NCBI GenBank assembly: GCA_038380435.1
Contig: JAWZYU010000013.1
Location: 66,854,446 to 66,918,445, forward strand
Source: Ryuthela nishihirai
Taxonomy: Eukaryota > Arthropoda > Arachnida > Araneae > Heptathelidae
Direction: 5' to 3'
DNA: 64,000 nucleotides
Shown: one piece after another, positions 1 through 10,919 of the stretch
Numbering within the stretch: the stretch's first letter is position 1
Layout: every line of letters begins with the position of its first letter
Made by a program: the position numbers and the translations under genes
The notes under the pieces: generated by a model
Told to the model about the DNA's origin: nothing
Database searches by the model: none
The model's input: the letters and a program-made list of their open reading frames with translations, nothing else

Positions 1-501
1 AATGGCCAGGTCACATGGACCCCGAAGGCTCAGAGAAGGTTGGGGGAGGGGACCCACTGGAACAGCTGTTGGGAGACAGATGGTAGCCTCCCGTCAAGGC
101 CATCCAGCGTGTTCTTTAACGTTGGGTTGTTTTACCTCTGAGCTGCACTTTTTTGCATACCATGGGCTAAATGGCCAGGTCACATGGACCCCGAAGGCTC
201 AGATAAGGCTGGGGGAGGGGACCCACTGGAATAGCTGTTGGGAGACAGATGGTAGCCTCCCGTCAAGGCCATTCAGCGTGTCGTTTAACGTGCACAGGGT
301 ATGACTCTCACACACCCGGGGTCACGGCTTAACGTCCGATCCGACGGACGGCGTCCTTTCCAAGCCCATCGGTGTCCCCTACTGACCGTGGGCAGGGCGG
401 GGAATTTTTGCGGAGATAAATCTCAACGCTGACCCAACTGGGACTCGAACCTGGGAACTACAGATTAGGAGCCTGGCGCGCTACCGACTGAGCCACCCCC
501 G
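1..501 (-). mobile_element. SINE family A with duplicated 3' module
   Basis: Minus-oriented copy whose tRNA-like head (A box TGGCTCAGTCGG-type, B box GGTTCGAGTCC-type) ends near 480-501. The 3' module, ending in GTAAAACAACCCAA, occurs twice (1-127 truncated by the window edge, and 127-294). Family A is about 385 bp: tRNA-like head, a body with GGACACCGATGGGC, and a 3' module ending in a short CCAAC tail. The tRNA anticodon position reads CGT. Confidence 0.85.
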
Positions 502-671
502 ACACATTTCGTTACGTAAAACACGACATTGATTTTTGGAACATCTTATATAAATTCAACACAATTTAAATGTTCTCTCTATTTTCTCAGAGGTTGACAA
601 AAGTCACTCTTTTAGTATTTCCTCCCCCCCCTCCGTACTATTGCAGACGGCCATAAAAATAACCTTCCAGA

Positions 672-1053
672 TGGGGCGGGGGTGGCGCAGTCGGTAGCGT
701 GCCAGGCTCGTAATCTGTAGTTCCCAGGTTCGAGTCCCACCTGGGTCAGCGTTGAGATTTATCTCCGCAAAAATTCCCCGCCCTGCCCACAGTTGTAGGG
801 GACACCGACGGGCTTGGAAAGGCCGCCGTCCGTCGGATGGGACGTTAAGCCGTGGGCCCGTGTGCGGGAGAGCCATACCCTGTGCACGTTAAAGAACACG
901 CTGGATGGCCTTGACGGGAGGCTACCATCTGTCTCCCAACAGCTGTTCCAGTGGGTCCCCTCCCCCAACCTTCTCTGAGCCTTCGGGGTGCATGTGACCT
1001 GGTCATTTAGCCCATGGTGTGCAAAAAAGTGCCGCTCAGAGGTAAAACAACCC
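672..1053 (+). mobile_element. SINE family A, full length
   Basis: Complete 382-bp copy flanked by the 11-bp target-site duplication AACCTTCCAGA (661-671 and 1,054-1,064). A clean example of LINE-type target-primed insertion. Confidence 0.9.
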
Positions 1054-1262
1054 AACCTTCCAGACTAATTTAGGAACAAACAGAATGACCGAAGATCGCA
1101 TAAAATCAGCCATTAGGTGAATAACATGAATAAAAATACAAACACATTTTACGAAAATATATATATTATTAATCTGGTTGATTGCAATATACATACATCA
1201 AACAATCTGACAATTTTAAGTAACAACTGCGAAGCGCGTTCCTTCGATAAAAAAAAGTAGTT

Positions 1263-1334
1263 TCAATAATATTTTCCGTCATAAAGTCCCCTTCTTTTGT
1301 GCAAGCAGATTGATGAAAAAAGTTTCTTACAATG
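1263..1334 (-). CDS. Last exon of secreted cysteine-rich protein gene (exon 6)
   Basis: Phase-0 terminal exon of the gene whose first exon is at 12,854-12,956. Seen: on the minus strand a long pyrimidine tract ends in TTTCAG at 1,335-1,340, followed by 23 codons (starting HCKKLFSSIC, basic RR and tyrosine-rich end) and a TGA at 1,263-1,265. The two cysteines bring the mature protein to ten, an even number as expected for disulfide pairing. No canonical AATAAA is visible in the next 200 bases, which is a weakness. The family is not recognised; secretion follows from the signal peptide in exon 1. A decayed look-alike of this exon lies near 11,000. Confidence 0.6.
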   Translation of the reverse strand, partial: HCKKLFSSICLHKRRGLYDGKYY

Positions 1335-1566
1335 CTGAAACAGAAAGGAAAAAGGATATTTAAATACTCACTTTTCGAAAAAAAATTACATCATTATGGA
1401 AAAAAAATGGTATGATCTGGAGTGAGCTTAAAATGATTCAAATGAGGAATTGTTCTTTATTCTTATTAATAATTATTATTCCGTGGATTTTACTATACGT
1501 GACACTGAATTAGAAATGAAAAAATAAAAATGTTTGCGTCGCGTGCCTTAGTTATAGAGAAAAAGG

Positions 1567-2395
1567 AAGGTTGGGTTGTTTTACCTGTGAGCTGCACTTT
1601 TTTGCACACCATGGGCTAAATGGCCAGGTCACATGGACCCCGAAGGCTCAGAGAAGTTTGGGGGAGGGAACCCACTGGAACAGCTGTTGGGAGACAGATG
1701 GTAGCCTCCCGTCAAAGCCATCCAGCGTGTTCTTTTACCTCTGAGCGGCACTTTTTTGCACACCATGGGCTAAATGGCCAGGTTACAGGTACCCCGAAGG
1801 CTCAGAGAAGGTTGGGGGAGGGGACCCACTGGAACAGCTGTTGGGAGACAGATGGTAGCCTCCCGTCAAGGCCATCCAGTGTGTTCGTTAACGTGCACAG
1901 GATATGGCTCTCCCGCACACGGCGCCACGGCTTAACGTCCCGTCCGACGGATGTCGTTCTTTCCAAGCCCATCGGTGTTCCCTACTGACCGTGGGCACGG
2001 CGGGAAATTTTCTTTAACGTGCACAGGGTACGTCTCTCCCGCACACGGGGCCACGGCTTAACGTCCCATCCGACGGACGGCGTCCTTTACTAAGCCCATC
2101 GGTGTCCCCTACTGACCGTGGGCAGGGCGGGGAATTTTGCGGAGATAAATCTCAACGCTGACCCAGCTGGGACTCGAACCTGGGAACTACAGATTACGAG
2201 CCTGGCGCGCTACCGACTGAGCCACCTCCGCCCCACATTAGGTGGCCTTGACAGGAGGCTACCATCTATCTCCTAAAAGCTGTTCCAGTGGGTCCCCTCC
2301 CCCAACCTTCTCTGAGCCTTCGAGGTCCATGTGACCTGGCCATTTAGCCCATGTTGTGCAAAAAAGTGCCGCTCAGAGGTAAAACAACCCAACTG
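1567..2395. mobile_element. Rearranged cluster of SINE family A pieces
   Basis: From 1,567 to about 2,235 a minus-oriented copy carries a second 3' module and a duplicated central body (two CTGACCGTGGGC blocks, the first broken off into CTTTAACGTGCAC). It is followed head-to-head by a plus-oriented 3' fragment, about 2,236-2,395. Confidence 0.8.
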
Positions 2396-2925
2396 ACTAT
2401 AGTAGGTTCGAAATTTCATGTTTCGCATCAAACGTCTAGCGCGAAATATATTTCTCTTTGATCTAGATAACAGTCAGTCGTCACAGATGGCAGCAATTCG
2501 ACACGTTTGATTGGAAATCGTCAGAGCTGACAGCAGTTCGTCAGTGATGGCAACAGGCCCGTATCGAGAAAGAAAAAGGAACGGCATGACTCAATTACCA
2601 TTGCAATATAACATTTCCTCTCTCCATTTTAGAGATTTTCAAAATATTTCTTGAAAAATGCATGAAATATACAGAAGTTTAACAATTTTTACCTCTACTA
2701 CCTTATTACGATTCTAAGGGAGAGTCCCCCCCCCCCACTTCAGCCTAGATTCGTCCCTGGATGGCAGTAATTCGTAACAGGTGGCCGCAAATTCTTTTTG
2801 GATGATTTTGAAACAAATAATTTTTGTAAATTTTTTGTAATTTACAAGTTTTCCCATCCAACAGCAAAAGGGTAATAATTGCGACGTTCAGCTATCATAG
2901 TACAAAAATATAATTAAACACATAC

Positions 2926-2970
2926 CTTCAGATCTTCGTAAGGCTTCTTGCAATTTATTAGGCAAGTCCT
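2926..2970 (-). CDS. 45-base microexon of the cysteine-rich gene (exon 5)
   Basis: Minus-strand exon flanked by a good acceptor (pyrimidine-rich run ending TTTCAG) and a GTATGT donor. It is exactly 15 codons in phase 0 and reads RTCLINCKKPYEDLK. The same length, phase and residue pattern (C-x3-C-x-K-P-Y) recur in another exon at 49,286-49,330; that agreement between distant exons is the strongest evidence that both are real and related. It joins in phase to the exon at 1,334 downstream and to 6,037 (or 3,616) upstream. Function unknown; two cysteines separated by three residues suggest part of a disulfide-rich fold. Confidence 0.7.
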
Positions 2971-3065
2971 CTGAAATGGAAAAAACAAGATCAGTTGTTT
3001 TAGATATCACACTAAATACGTATAAGCTGTTTTTACCTCTCTTCCTATTGTTTTTCGTCTTCATT

Positions 3066-3441
3066 AGGGGCGGGGGTGACTTTGTCGGTAGCGCGCCAGA
3101 CTCGTAATTTATAGTTCCCAGGTTCGAGTCCCAGCTGGGTCAGCGTTGAGATTTATCTCCGCAAAATTCCCCGCCCTGCTCACCGTCAGTAGGGGACACC
3201 GATGGGCTTGGAAAGGCCGCCGTCCGTCGGATGGGACGTTAAGCCGTGGCCATACCCTGTGCACGTTAAAGAACACGCTGGATGACCTTGACGGGAGGCG
3301 ACCATCTGTCTCCCAACAGCTGTTCCAGTGGGTCCCCTCCCCCAACCTTCTCTGAGCCTTCGGGGTCCATGTGACCTGGCCATTTAGCCCATGGTGTGCA
3401 AAAAAGTGCCGCTCAAAGGTAAAACAACCCAACCCAACTCA
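3066..3441 (+). mobile_element. SINE family A, full length
   Basis: 376 bp with an 8-bp duplication TCTTCATT at 3,058-3,065 and 3,442-3,449. Lies in the intron between the 3,587 and 2,970 exons of the cysteine-rich gene. Confidence 0.85.
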
Positions 3442-3586
3442 TCTTCATTTATTGGTTTGTCAGTTAGTGGGTTTCTTAAACAGTTGTTCCACCGTATCTT
3501 TCGTATCTGACGGACCAACTTAATGATTTATGTGTCAAAATCAAAACCTATGAAGCACAAAGTGTCACAGGATCCGAAACATTTAC

Positions 3587-3616
3587 CTCGCCCAAGTTCT
3601 TCTTCTTCCTCGGTCT
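3587..3616 (-). CDS. Possible 30-base exon 4 of the cysteine-rich gene (basic insert)
   Basis: Minus-strand stretch between a modest acceptor (T-rich run ending GCTAAG) and a good GTAAAT donor. In phase 0 it would add RPRKKKNLGE, a strongly basic segment, between exon 3 and exon 5 without breaking the frame. A second AG two bases inside the exon would break the phase, so the 30-base form is preferred. It is not needed for a continuous frame and may be alternative or not an exon at all. Confidence 0.3.
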
Positions 3617-3737
3617 CTTAGCCGTAAAAAAAATAACGAGAATTATGAAAATCATTGTTAAGCTATAAATTTAAAATGCGAGGGCCGAAAGTTACGAGCT
3701 AGATGTCAAATGAAAGATCGTGACTTGGAAAGTGTTA

Positions 3738-4029
3738 CAGTCGCTCAAAAAAATATCCGAATACTATGGTTGATTACTGAATTCAGAAAAAATATCTAGA
3801 ACGATTTGTTTTTTAAACAGTGATCTGGCAACCTTCGTGGAACACTATGGTTGATTACAGAATTCAGAAAAAATATCTGGCAATTTTTTTAGAAATTATT
3901 GATCTGGCAACCTTCGTGTACAGTACGCGTAGGTTGCCAGATCACTAATTTCTAAAAAAAAAATGTTGCCAGATATTTTTTCTGAATTCTGTAATCAACC
4001 ATAGCATTCGGATATTTTTTGGGCGACTG
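3738..4029. mobile_element. Palindromic MITE, TA target, duplicated left arm
   Basis: Starts CAGTCGCTCAAAAAAATATCC and ends with its reverse complement, with TA on each side, as in Tc1/mariner-type elements. Arms are nearly perfect inverted repeats of about 105 bp; here the left arm segment is present twice. Confidence 0.85.
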
Positions 4030-4255
4030 TATAACCAGTGGAAATGTGACTAATAACAGTTGTGCCTATGTTTTAATCTGTGATTCAATTTTCCAGTGCT
4101 ATATTCGATTATCAATTGGTGCGTGACAAATCATATCATTAATTAACCACAGTTGATTAACAAATTAATGTTTCAAGTGACTAAATACTTAAATTTTTAT
4201 ATTTAGATGCAAATTCCATTGGCTCAATTATTAAATTAGTTCATTTACAATCTGT

Positions 4256-5826
4256 TTGTAGGAGTGGCTCAGTCGGTAGCGCGCCAGGATCGTAATCTGT
4301 GCTTCCCAGGTTCGAGTCCCAGCTGGGTCAGCGTTGAGATTTATCTCCGCAAATTTCCCCGCCCTTCCCATGGTCAGTAGGAGACACCGATAGGCTTGGG
4401 AAGGCCGCCGTCCGTGGGATGGGACGTTAAGCCGTGATCCCGTGTGTGGGAGAGCCATACCTTGTGCACGTTAAAGAACACGCTGGATGGTCTTGACGGG
4501 AGGCTACCATCTGTCTCCCAACAGCTGTTCCAGTGGGTCCCCTCCCCCAACCTTTTCTGAGCCTTCGGGGTCCATGTGACCTTGCCATTTAGCCCATGGT
4601 GTGCAAAAAACCTGCCGCTCAGAGGTAAAACAACTCAACGTTAAAGAACACGCTGGATGGACTTGACGGGAGGCTACCATCTGTGTCCCAACAGCTGTTC
4701 CAATGGGTCTCCTCCCCCAACCTTCTCTAAGCCTTCGGGGTCCATGTGACCTGGCCATTTAGCCCATGGTGTGCAGAAAAGTGCCGCTCAGAAATAAAAC
4801 AACCCAACATTAAAGAACACGCTGGATGGCCTTAACGGGAGGCAACCATCTGTCTACCAACAGCTGCTCCAGTGGGTCTCCTCCCCCAACCTTCTCTAAG
4901 CCTTCGGGGTCCATGTGACCTGGCCATTTAGCCCATGGTGTGCAAAAAAACTGTCGCTCAGAGGTAAAACAACTCAACGTTAAAGAACACGCTGGATGGA
5001 CTTGACGGGAGGCTACCATCTGTGTCCCAACAGCTGTTCCAATGGGTCTCCTCCCCCAACCTTCTCTAAGCCTTCCGGGTCCATGTGACCTGGCCATTTA
5101 GCCCATGGTGTGCAAAAAAGTGCCGCTCAGAGGTAAAACAACCCAACGTTAAAGAACACGCTGGATGGTCTTGACGGGAGGCTACCATCTGTCTCCCAAC
5201 AGCTGCTCCAGTGGGTCTCCTCCCCCAACCTTCTCTTAGCCTTCGGGGTCCATGTGGCCTGGCTATTTAGTCCATGGTGTGCAAAAAACTGCCGCTCAGA
5301 CGTAAAACAACCCAACGTTAAAGAACACGCTGGATGGCCTTAACGGGAGGCAACCATCTGTCTCCCAACAGCTGCTCCAGTGGGTCCCCTCCCCCAACTT
5401 TTCCTGACCACTGGGGGTCCTTGTGACCTGGCCATTTAGCCCATAGTGTGCAAAAAAAACTGCCGCTCAGAGGTAAAACAACTCAACGTTAAAGAACACG
5501 CTGGATGACTTGACGGGAGGCTACCAACTGTCTCCAAACAGCTGTTCCAATAGGTCTCCTCCCCCAACCTTCTCAAAGCCTTCGGGGTCCATGTGACCTT
5601 TCCATTTAGCGCATAGTGTGCAAAAAACTGCCGCTCAGAGGTAAAACAACCCAACGTTAAAGAACACACTGGATGGCCTTGACGGGAGGCTACCATCTGT
5701 CTCCCAACAGCTGTTTCAGTGGATCCCCTCCCATAACCTTCTCTGAGCCTTCGGGGTACCAGTGACCTGGCCATTTAGCCCATGGTGTGCAAAAATGTGC
5801 CGCTCAGAAGTAAAGCAACCAACCAA
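4256..5826 (+). repeat. SINE family A copy with eight tandem 3' modules
   Basis: A full head and body (4,256-4,467) is followed by eight copies of the 168-171-bp 3' module starting at 4,468, 4,638, 4,807, 4,977, 5,146, 5,315, 5,486 and 5,654. Each junction fuses the tail AACCCAAC or AACTCAAC to CGTTAAAGAACACGC of the next. Variants alternate (modules 2 and 4 share changes; 3 and 6 share others), a sign of stepwise dimer-like amplification. Confidence 0.85.
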
Positions 5827-5923
5827 CATCTGCTTGTTTTTTCGCAATTTCACTCTCTGTTGTCAAAAAAAGATACACCTGAAAATCTGTAACAATATTT
5901 TCATAAAATTGCGAATTACTTAC

Positions 5924-6037
5924 GAATGGTGTTAAGTGTCCAATGCACGCACGTTCGTCTTTAGTTGTGTCACCAACAATAACCGTCGCATTTATTCCAC
6001 AGGATTTGACCAAGCAGTCGTGGAAATCAGATTTTTC
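5924..6037 (-). CDS. Main cysteine exon (exon 3) of the cysteine-rich gene
   Basis: A 114-base, 38-codon minus-strand exon with acceptor TTTGTAG just above 6,037 and a strong GTAAGTAA donor just below 5,924. Phase 0 on both sides. It begins EKSDFHDCLVKSCG and ends ACIGHLTPF; three cysteines lie in a C-x4-C...C arrangement. The open frame continues into the intron only because of chance, so the splice sites, not the ORF ends, set the limits. The intron downstream holds the amplified SINE modules at 4.2-5.8 kb. Family not recognised; compare tick, spider and scorpion secreted cysteine-rich proteins. Confidence 0.65.
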
Positions 6038-6335
6038 CTACAAATAATCGGCAATAATTGCATATGGAAACAGCGATTATTTTGGAAATTAAATTATTTG
6101 GAAGCATTATGAGAAGCAAAATTCAGCATTGGAAACACCGAAATATATCCTAAACTACGAGTTCTCAACGTGGGGTAGGGGTACCCCGTAAAGTTTTAGG
6201 GATACGCCGTGAGAGTTCAAAAGTCGCTAGTTCTAGTTACAAAGTAAAAATAACCATAGATAAAATATATTTATATATTAACAATCTATACAAGAGGTGA
6301 GTCGCACTTCAGAAAAAATATCTGGAGAGTGTACA

Positions 6336-8300
6336 GCAACTGTACACGCTCCAGGTACCGCTCACAGCAAACTGGAGCGTGTGCAGTCTGCACACGCTCC
6401 AGTTTGCTGTGAACGGTAACTGTACACGCTCAATATTTCTGTGAGTGGGCCCACACGATCCAGGTTTTTGTCAGCTCACACGATCCGATGTGCTGTGAAC
6501 ATTAACCGCAACCGCTCCAGTTTGCTGTGAACGGTAACTGCACACACTCAATATTTCTGTGAGTGGGCCCACACGATCCAGGTTTTTGTGAGCTCACACG
6601 ATCCAATGTGCTGTGAACATTAACCGCAACCGCTCCAGTTTGCTGTGAACGGTAACTGCACCCGCTCAATATTTCTGCGAGTGGGCCCACACGATCCAGG
6701 TTTTTGTGAGCTCACACGATCCAATATGCTGTGAACATTAAACGCAACCGCTCCAGTTTGCTGTGAACAGTAACTGCACACGCTCAACATTTCTGTGATT
6801 GGGCCCACACGATCCAGGTTTTTGTAAGCTCACACGATCCGATGTGCTGTGAACATTAACCGCAACCGCTCCAGTTTGCTATGAACGGTAACTGCACACG
6901 CTCAATATTTCTCTGAGTGGGCCCACATGATCCCGGCTTTTGTGAGCTCACACGATCCAATATGCTGTGAACATTAACCGCAACCGCTCCAGTTTGCTGT
7001 GAACAGTAACTGCACACGCTCAACATTTCTGTGATTGGGCCCACACGATCCAGGTTTTTGTAAGCTCACACGATCCGATGTGCTGTGAACATTAACCGCA
7101 ACCGCTCCAGTTTGCTATGAACGGTAACTGCACACGCTCAATATTTCTGTGAGTGGGCCCACATGATCCAGGCTTTTGTGAGCTCACACGATCCAATATG
7201 CTGTGAACATTAACCGCAACCACTCCAGTTTGCTGTGAACGGTAACTGTACACGCTCAATATATCTGCGAGTGGGACCACACGATCCAGGTTTTTCTGAG
7301 CTCACACGATCCAATGTGCTATGAACATTAACCGCAACCGCTCCAGTTTGCTGTGAACGGTAACTGCACACGCTCAATATTTCTGTGAGTGGGCCCACAT
7401 GATCCAGGCTTTTGTGAGCTCACACGATCCAATGTGCTGTGAACATTAACCGCAACCGCTCCAGTTTGATGTGAACGGTAACTGCACCCGCTCAATATTT
7501 CTGCGAGTGGGACCACACGATCCAGGTTTTTGAGAGCTCACACGATCCAATTGTGCTGTGAATATTAACCGCCACCGCTCCAGTTTGCTGTGAACAGTAA
7601 CTGCACACACTCAACATTTCTGTGAGTGGGCCCACACGATCCAGGTTTTTGTAAGCTCACACGATCCGATGTGCTATGAACATTAACCGCAACCGCTCCA
7701 GTTTGCTGTGAACGGTAACTGCACACACTCAATATTTCTGCGAGTGGGACCACACGATCCAGGTTTTTGTGAGCTTACACGACCGTATGTTCTATGAACA
7801 TTAACCGCAACCGCTCCAGTTTGCTGTGAACGGTAACTGCACACGCTCAATATTTCTGCGAGTGGGACCACACGATCCAGGTTTTTGAGAGCTCACACGA
7901 TCCAATGTGCTGTGAATATTAACCGCAACTGTTCCAGTTTGCTGTGAACGGTAACTGCACATGATCAATATTTTTGTGAGTGGGCCCACACGATCCAGGT
8001 TTTTGTGAGCTCACACGATCCAATATGCTGTGAACATTAACCGCAACCGCTCCAGTTTGCTGTGAACGGTAAACGCATACGCTCAATATTTCTGAGTGGG
8101 CCCACACGATCCAGGTTTCTGTGAGCTCACACGATCCAATATGCTGTGAACGTTAATCGCAACCGCTCCAGTTTGCTGTGAACGGTAAATGCACACGCTT
8201 AATATTTCTGTGTGTGGGCCCACACGATCCAATGTGCTGTGAACATTAAACGTAACCGCTCCAGTTTGCTGTGAACGGTAACTGCACACGCTCCATATTC
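6336..8300. repeat. 118-bp satellite array
   Basis: About 16 units of 118 bp. Each unit holds two perfect 10-bp palindromes, GTGGGCCCAC and GTGAGCTCAC, both followed by ACGATCCA, and two related GCTGTGAAC...CGCTC stretches, so the unit grew by internal duplication. The left edge inverts: 6,350-6,405 is an inverted repeat around GCGTGTGCAGTCTGCACACG. The spaced 62-codon minus frames are frames through the repeat, not genes. The right end is CTCCATATTCATTGCATTAT. Confidence 0.9.
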
Positions 8301-8334
8301 ATTGCATTATTTATTCATACGCATTATATATATA

Positions 8335-8480
8335 TTAAAAAGATATCCGAACACTATGGTTGATTACAGAATTGGGAAAAAATATCTGGCAACGATTTTT
8401 TAGAATCTAGTTATCTCGCAACCTTCGTGTCACGTGACACGAAGGTTGTCAGATCACTAATTTCAAAAAAAAAATCTCTT
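8335..8480. mobile_element. Palindromic MITE, partial
   Basis: Left arm and centre, losing the outer end and the distal right arm. It immediately follows the 118-bp satellite; another arm fragment (TTCAGAAAAAATATCTGG) lies just before the satellite at 6,313-6,330. Confidence 0.7.
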
Positions 8481-8655
8481 TTGAAAGGTATTAACGGCCT
8501 GCACCCCGAGAAGGCGGCGTCGGACATTAGGTGCTAGACCTGGCCTGTTCTGTGCATCATCACTGGGGATTGGTACACAGCTCTCCTTCCAGTTTATGCC
8601 TAGCTACCATTTACAGACTCCGTAGCCCATGGCTGCTTCAGGATGATGATACTGA
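8481..8655. mobile_element. LINE 5' end inverted and joined to its 3' end
   Basis: 8,481-8,612 is the reverse complement of the LINE 5' UTR (compare 35,350-35,511). It is followed directly by CTCCGTAGCCCATGGCTGC and GATGATGAT, the sense 3' end. All coding sequence is missing. Confidence 0.75.
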
Positions 8656-8799
8656 TAATGACTACACCACAATTACTTCGCCCATGTTGTTAAGGAAATG
8701 AAGGCGCAACGTCCAACAATGGGCATGCCTAGAAATCTCCTTCATGGCAACGCCAGTGCTCACAAAACCCGACAAGTTACGATCGGCGCTGTGATATAA

Positions 8800-9003
8800 A
8801 ATAAAATAAATAAATACCCCCTCAAACAGCTGCTTGCCACAGAGCCTGACAGGAGCCTGTCAGTTTATATGCCACACTAGAAGATCTGGGAGAATGGCAG
8901 GACCTCAGCAGAAAACAGCACGAACATCCGTGCCTTACCCGGGCTCGAACCCAGGTCCCGTAGATCAGTAGCCAAGCGCGCTAACCACTCGGCCACGGGA
9001 CAG
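8800..9003 (-). mobile_element. SINE family B, about 200 bp
   Basis: Second tRNA-headed family. Minus copy: head GTGGCCGAGTGGTTAGCGCG with B box GGTTCGAGCCC, body with GAGGTCCTGCCATTCTCCC, tail CAAGCAGCTGCTTGAGGGGG-type and a (TTTAT) run. Isotype not assigned. Other copies below differ mostly by truncation. Confidence 0.8.
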
Positions 9004-9088
9004 GAAAATATCAAACATTTACTCCATCCTGCATATTCATTCGATCTATTCTCATGCTATTTTTGGTTGTTTACAAATAATAAAGGCT

Positions 9089-9134
9089 TCCCAACAAGGT
9101 CCTTTTTTCATTTAAAAAAGGACCTTGCTGGGAC
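9089..9134. repeat. Hairpin, 19-bp arms
   Basis: CCCAACAAGGTCCTTTTTT and its complement with one mismatch around a short ATTT-type loop. Confidence 0.7.
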
Positions 9135-9227
9135 GCCTTTTCGAAGAGGCCAGACCTTGCAAAATGAGTTAATTCAGAGTTTGCTGAGTATTGCACAACA
9201 GGAGTTCCACCAAGCGCTCCAGAATTG

Positions 9228-9614
9228 AGGGGCGGGGGTGACTCAGTCGGTAGCGCGTCAGGCTCGTAATCTGTAGTTCTCAGGTTCGAGTCCCAGCTCG
9301 ATCAGCGTTGAGATTTATCTCCGCAAAACTCCCCGCCCTGCCCACGGTCAGTAGGGGACACCAATGGGCTTGGAAAGGCCGCCGTCCATCAGATGGGGCG
9401 TTAAGCCGTGACCCCGGGTGTGGGAGAGTCATACTCTGTGCACGTTAAAGAATACGCTGGATGGCCTTGACGGGAGGCTATCATCTGTCTCCCAACAGCT
9501 GTTCCAGTGGGTCCCTTCCCCCAACCTTCTCTGAGTATTCGGGGTCCTTGTGACCTGGCCATTTAGCCCATGGTGTGGAAAAAAGTGCCGCTCAGAGGTA
9601 AAACAATCCAAAAA
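9228..9614 (+). mobile_element. SINE family A, full length
   Basis: 387 bp with 12-bp duplication GCTCCAGAATTG at 9,216-9,227 and 9,615-9,626. Confidence 0.9.
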
Positions 9615-9704
9615 GCTCCAGAATTGTGTCTGCAACTTTGCATAGATTATGGAGGGATACTTTGAACGACAGTAAATGTTGTTGTTTTTAAGAGTCGTGT
9701 TCAA

Positions 9705-10465
9705 AATCTTTTTTTGAATTCCTAGATGCTCGCGCAGTATCTTGGGCATTAGGTGTTTTGACTTTGTTAGAGTGATGTTAGAAAAGGAGTCATCAACATC
9801 CTTTGAGTAACATTTTGTTTGGAGAGAGACTGATATACCTGCGACTATGCATAGCTGCAGATTGGCAAACCGTATTATGAACAGTGAGTTTTAAGGCTTC
9901 GGGAAAAGGAGGAGATCTAGGATGCGATGGGCAGACAATGTCAAGCAGGACCTTACTAGAATTCGCCTGAAATGGCCAAATATATCAGCTGTAACTCAGA
10001 GCAGACATGTCTGGAGAAGTTGGGTTGTTTTACATCTGAGCGGCACATTTTTGCACACCATGGGCTAAATGGCCAGGTCACATGGACCCCGAAGGCTCAG
10101 AGAAGGTTGGGGGAGGAGATCCACTGGAACAGCTGTTGGGAGACAGATGGTAGCCTCCCGTCAAGGCCATCCAGCGTGTTCTTTAACGTGCACATGGTAT
10201 GGCTCTCCCGCACACGGAGCCACAGCTTAACGTCCCATCCGACGGACGGCGGCCTTTCCAAGCCCATCTGTGTCCCCTACTGACCGTGGGCAGGGCGGGG
10301 AATTTTGCGGAGATAAATCTCAACGCTGACCCAGCTAGGACTCGAACCTGGGAACTACAGATTACGAGCCTGGTGCGCTACCGACTGAGCTACCCCCGCC
10401 CCTGTCTGGAGAGGAAAATTACCGTCTGGTAGGACCTCCGTAGCCCATGGCTGCATGAGGATTTT
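9705..10465 (+). mobile_element. Old 3' fragment of the same LINE, split by a SINE
   Basis: Diverged C-terminal region (CTTGGGCATTAGGTG, GGATGCGATGGGCAGACAATG) to GGACCTCCGTAGCCCATGGC. The SINE 10,018-10,402 interrupts it. Confidence 0.75.
10018..10402 (-). mobile_element. SINE family A inserted in a LINE fragment
   Basis: 385 bp, 10-bp duplication TGTCTGGAGA at 10,008-10,017 and 10,403-10,412. It splits the 3' end of an older LINE copy, which resumes at 10,403. Confidence 0.9.
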
Positions 10466-10651
10466 GTATGCATGTATGTATGTGTTAGTGATTTACAGAC
10501 AATTCAAACAGAAATTATTTTTAAGATTCTTTAAATTAGATTTGTAACCTATGTAGAGAACGGAAATGAACAGAGTGTCTACAGTCCTTATGACTTATGC
10601 GAAAATAAAAGAAAAAGAAATTAAAAAATAAATCTGAAATATCCTACAAAC

Positions 10652-10683
10652 CTTTTCAGAACAGTTCTCCATAGTATCCGCAC
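10652..10683 (-). CDS. Exon 2 of the cysteine-rich gene
   Basis: A 32-base minus-strand exon with an acceptor ending GAATCAG and a GTTTGT donor. It starts with the two bases GT that complete the glycine codon left open by exon 1 (which ends with a single G), then reads ADTMENCSEK and ends in phase 0, matching the start of exon 3. Independent phase agreement on both sides is the main support. The donor is weaker than the others. A LINE fragment and a SINE lie just downstream in the next intron. Confidence 0.55.
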
Positions 10684-10919
10684 CTGATTCAAAATATAAG
10701 AAAGGAATTAATTTTCATGAAAGGAGAACACTTTAGCGATATATAATCGTACATAGAAGGCATTTCAATGACAACTATTTAACCTTTACACCTAAAACAC
10801 GTATCTGTAAGTCATTTAATTTTTTATGAATAGTCCGAACTGCATTTTGTGTTGTAAAGATGTCTCTTAGATATAAGAATTATTGTGAAAATCAGATATA
10901 AAGATTGTTTCACTAAAAA

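Noticed and set aside
670..745. tRNA genes at SINE heads
   Set aside because: Box A and B are present but the acceptor stems do not pair, and each is followed by the same SINE body. They are SINE promoters.
1620..1988. 122-codon and similar 80-130-codon frames in SINE copies
   Set aside because: Same peptide appears from every SINE copy in either orientation, with frameshifted variants; a repeat shadow.
6336..8300. CRISPR-like regular repeats
   Set aside because: Head-to-tail 118-bp satellite without unique spacers, in a eukaryotic setting. The same applies to the 61-, 73-, 75- and 128-bp arrays.
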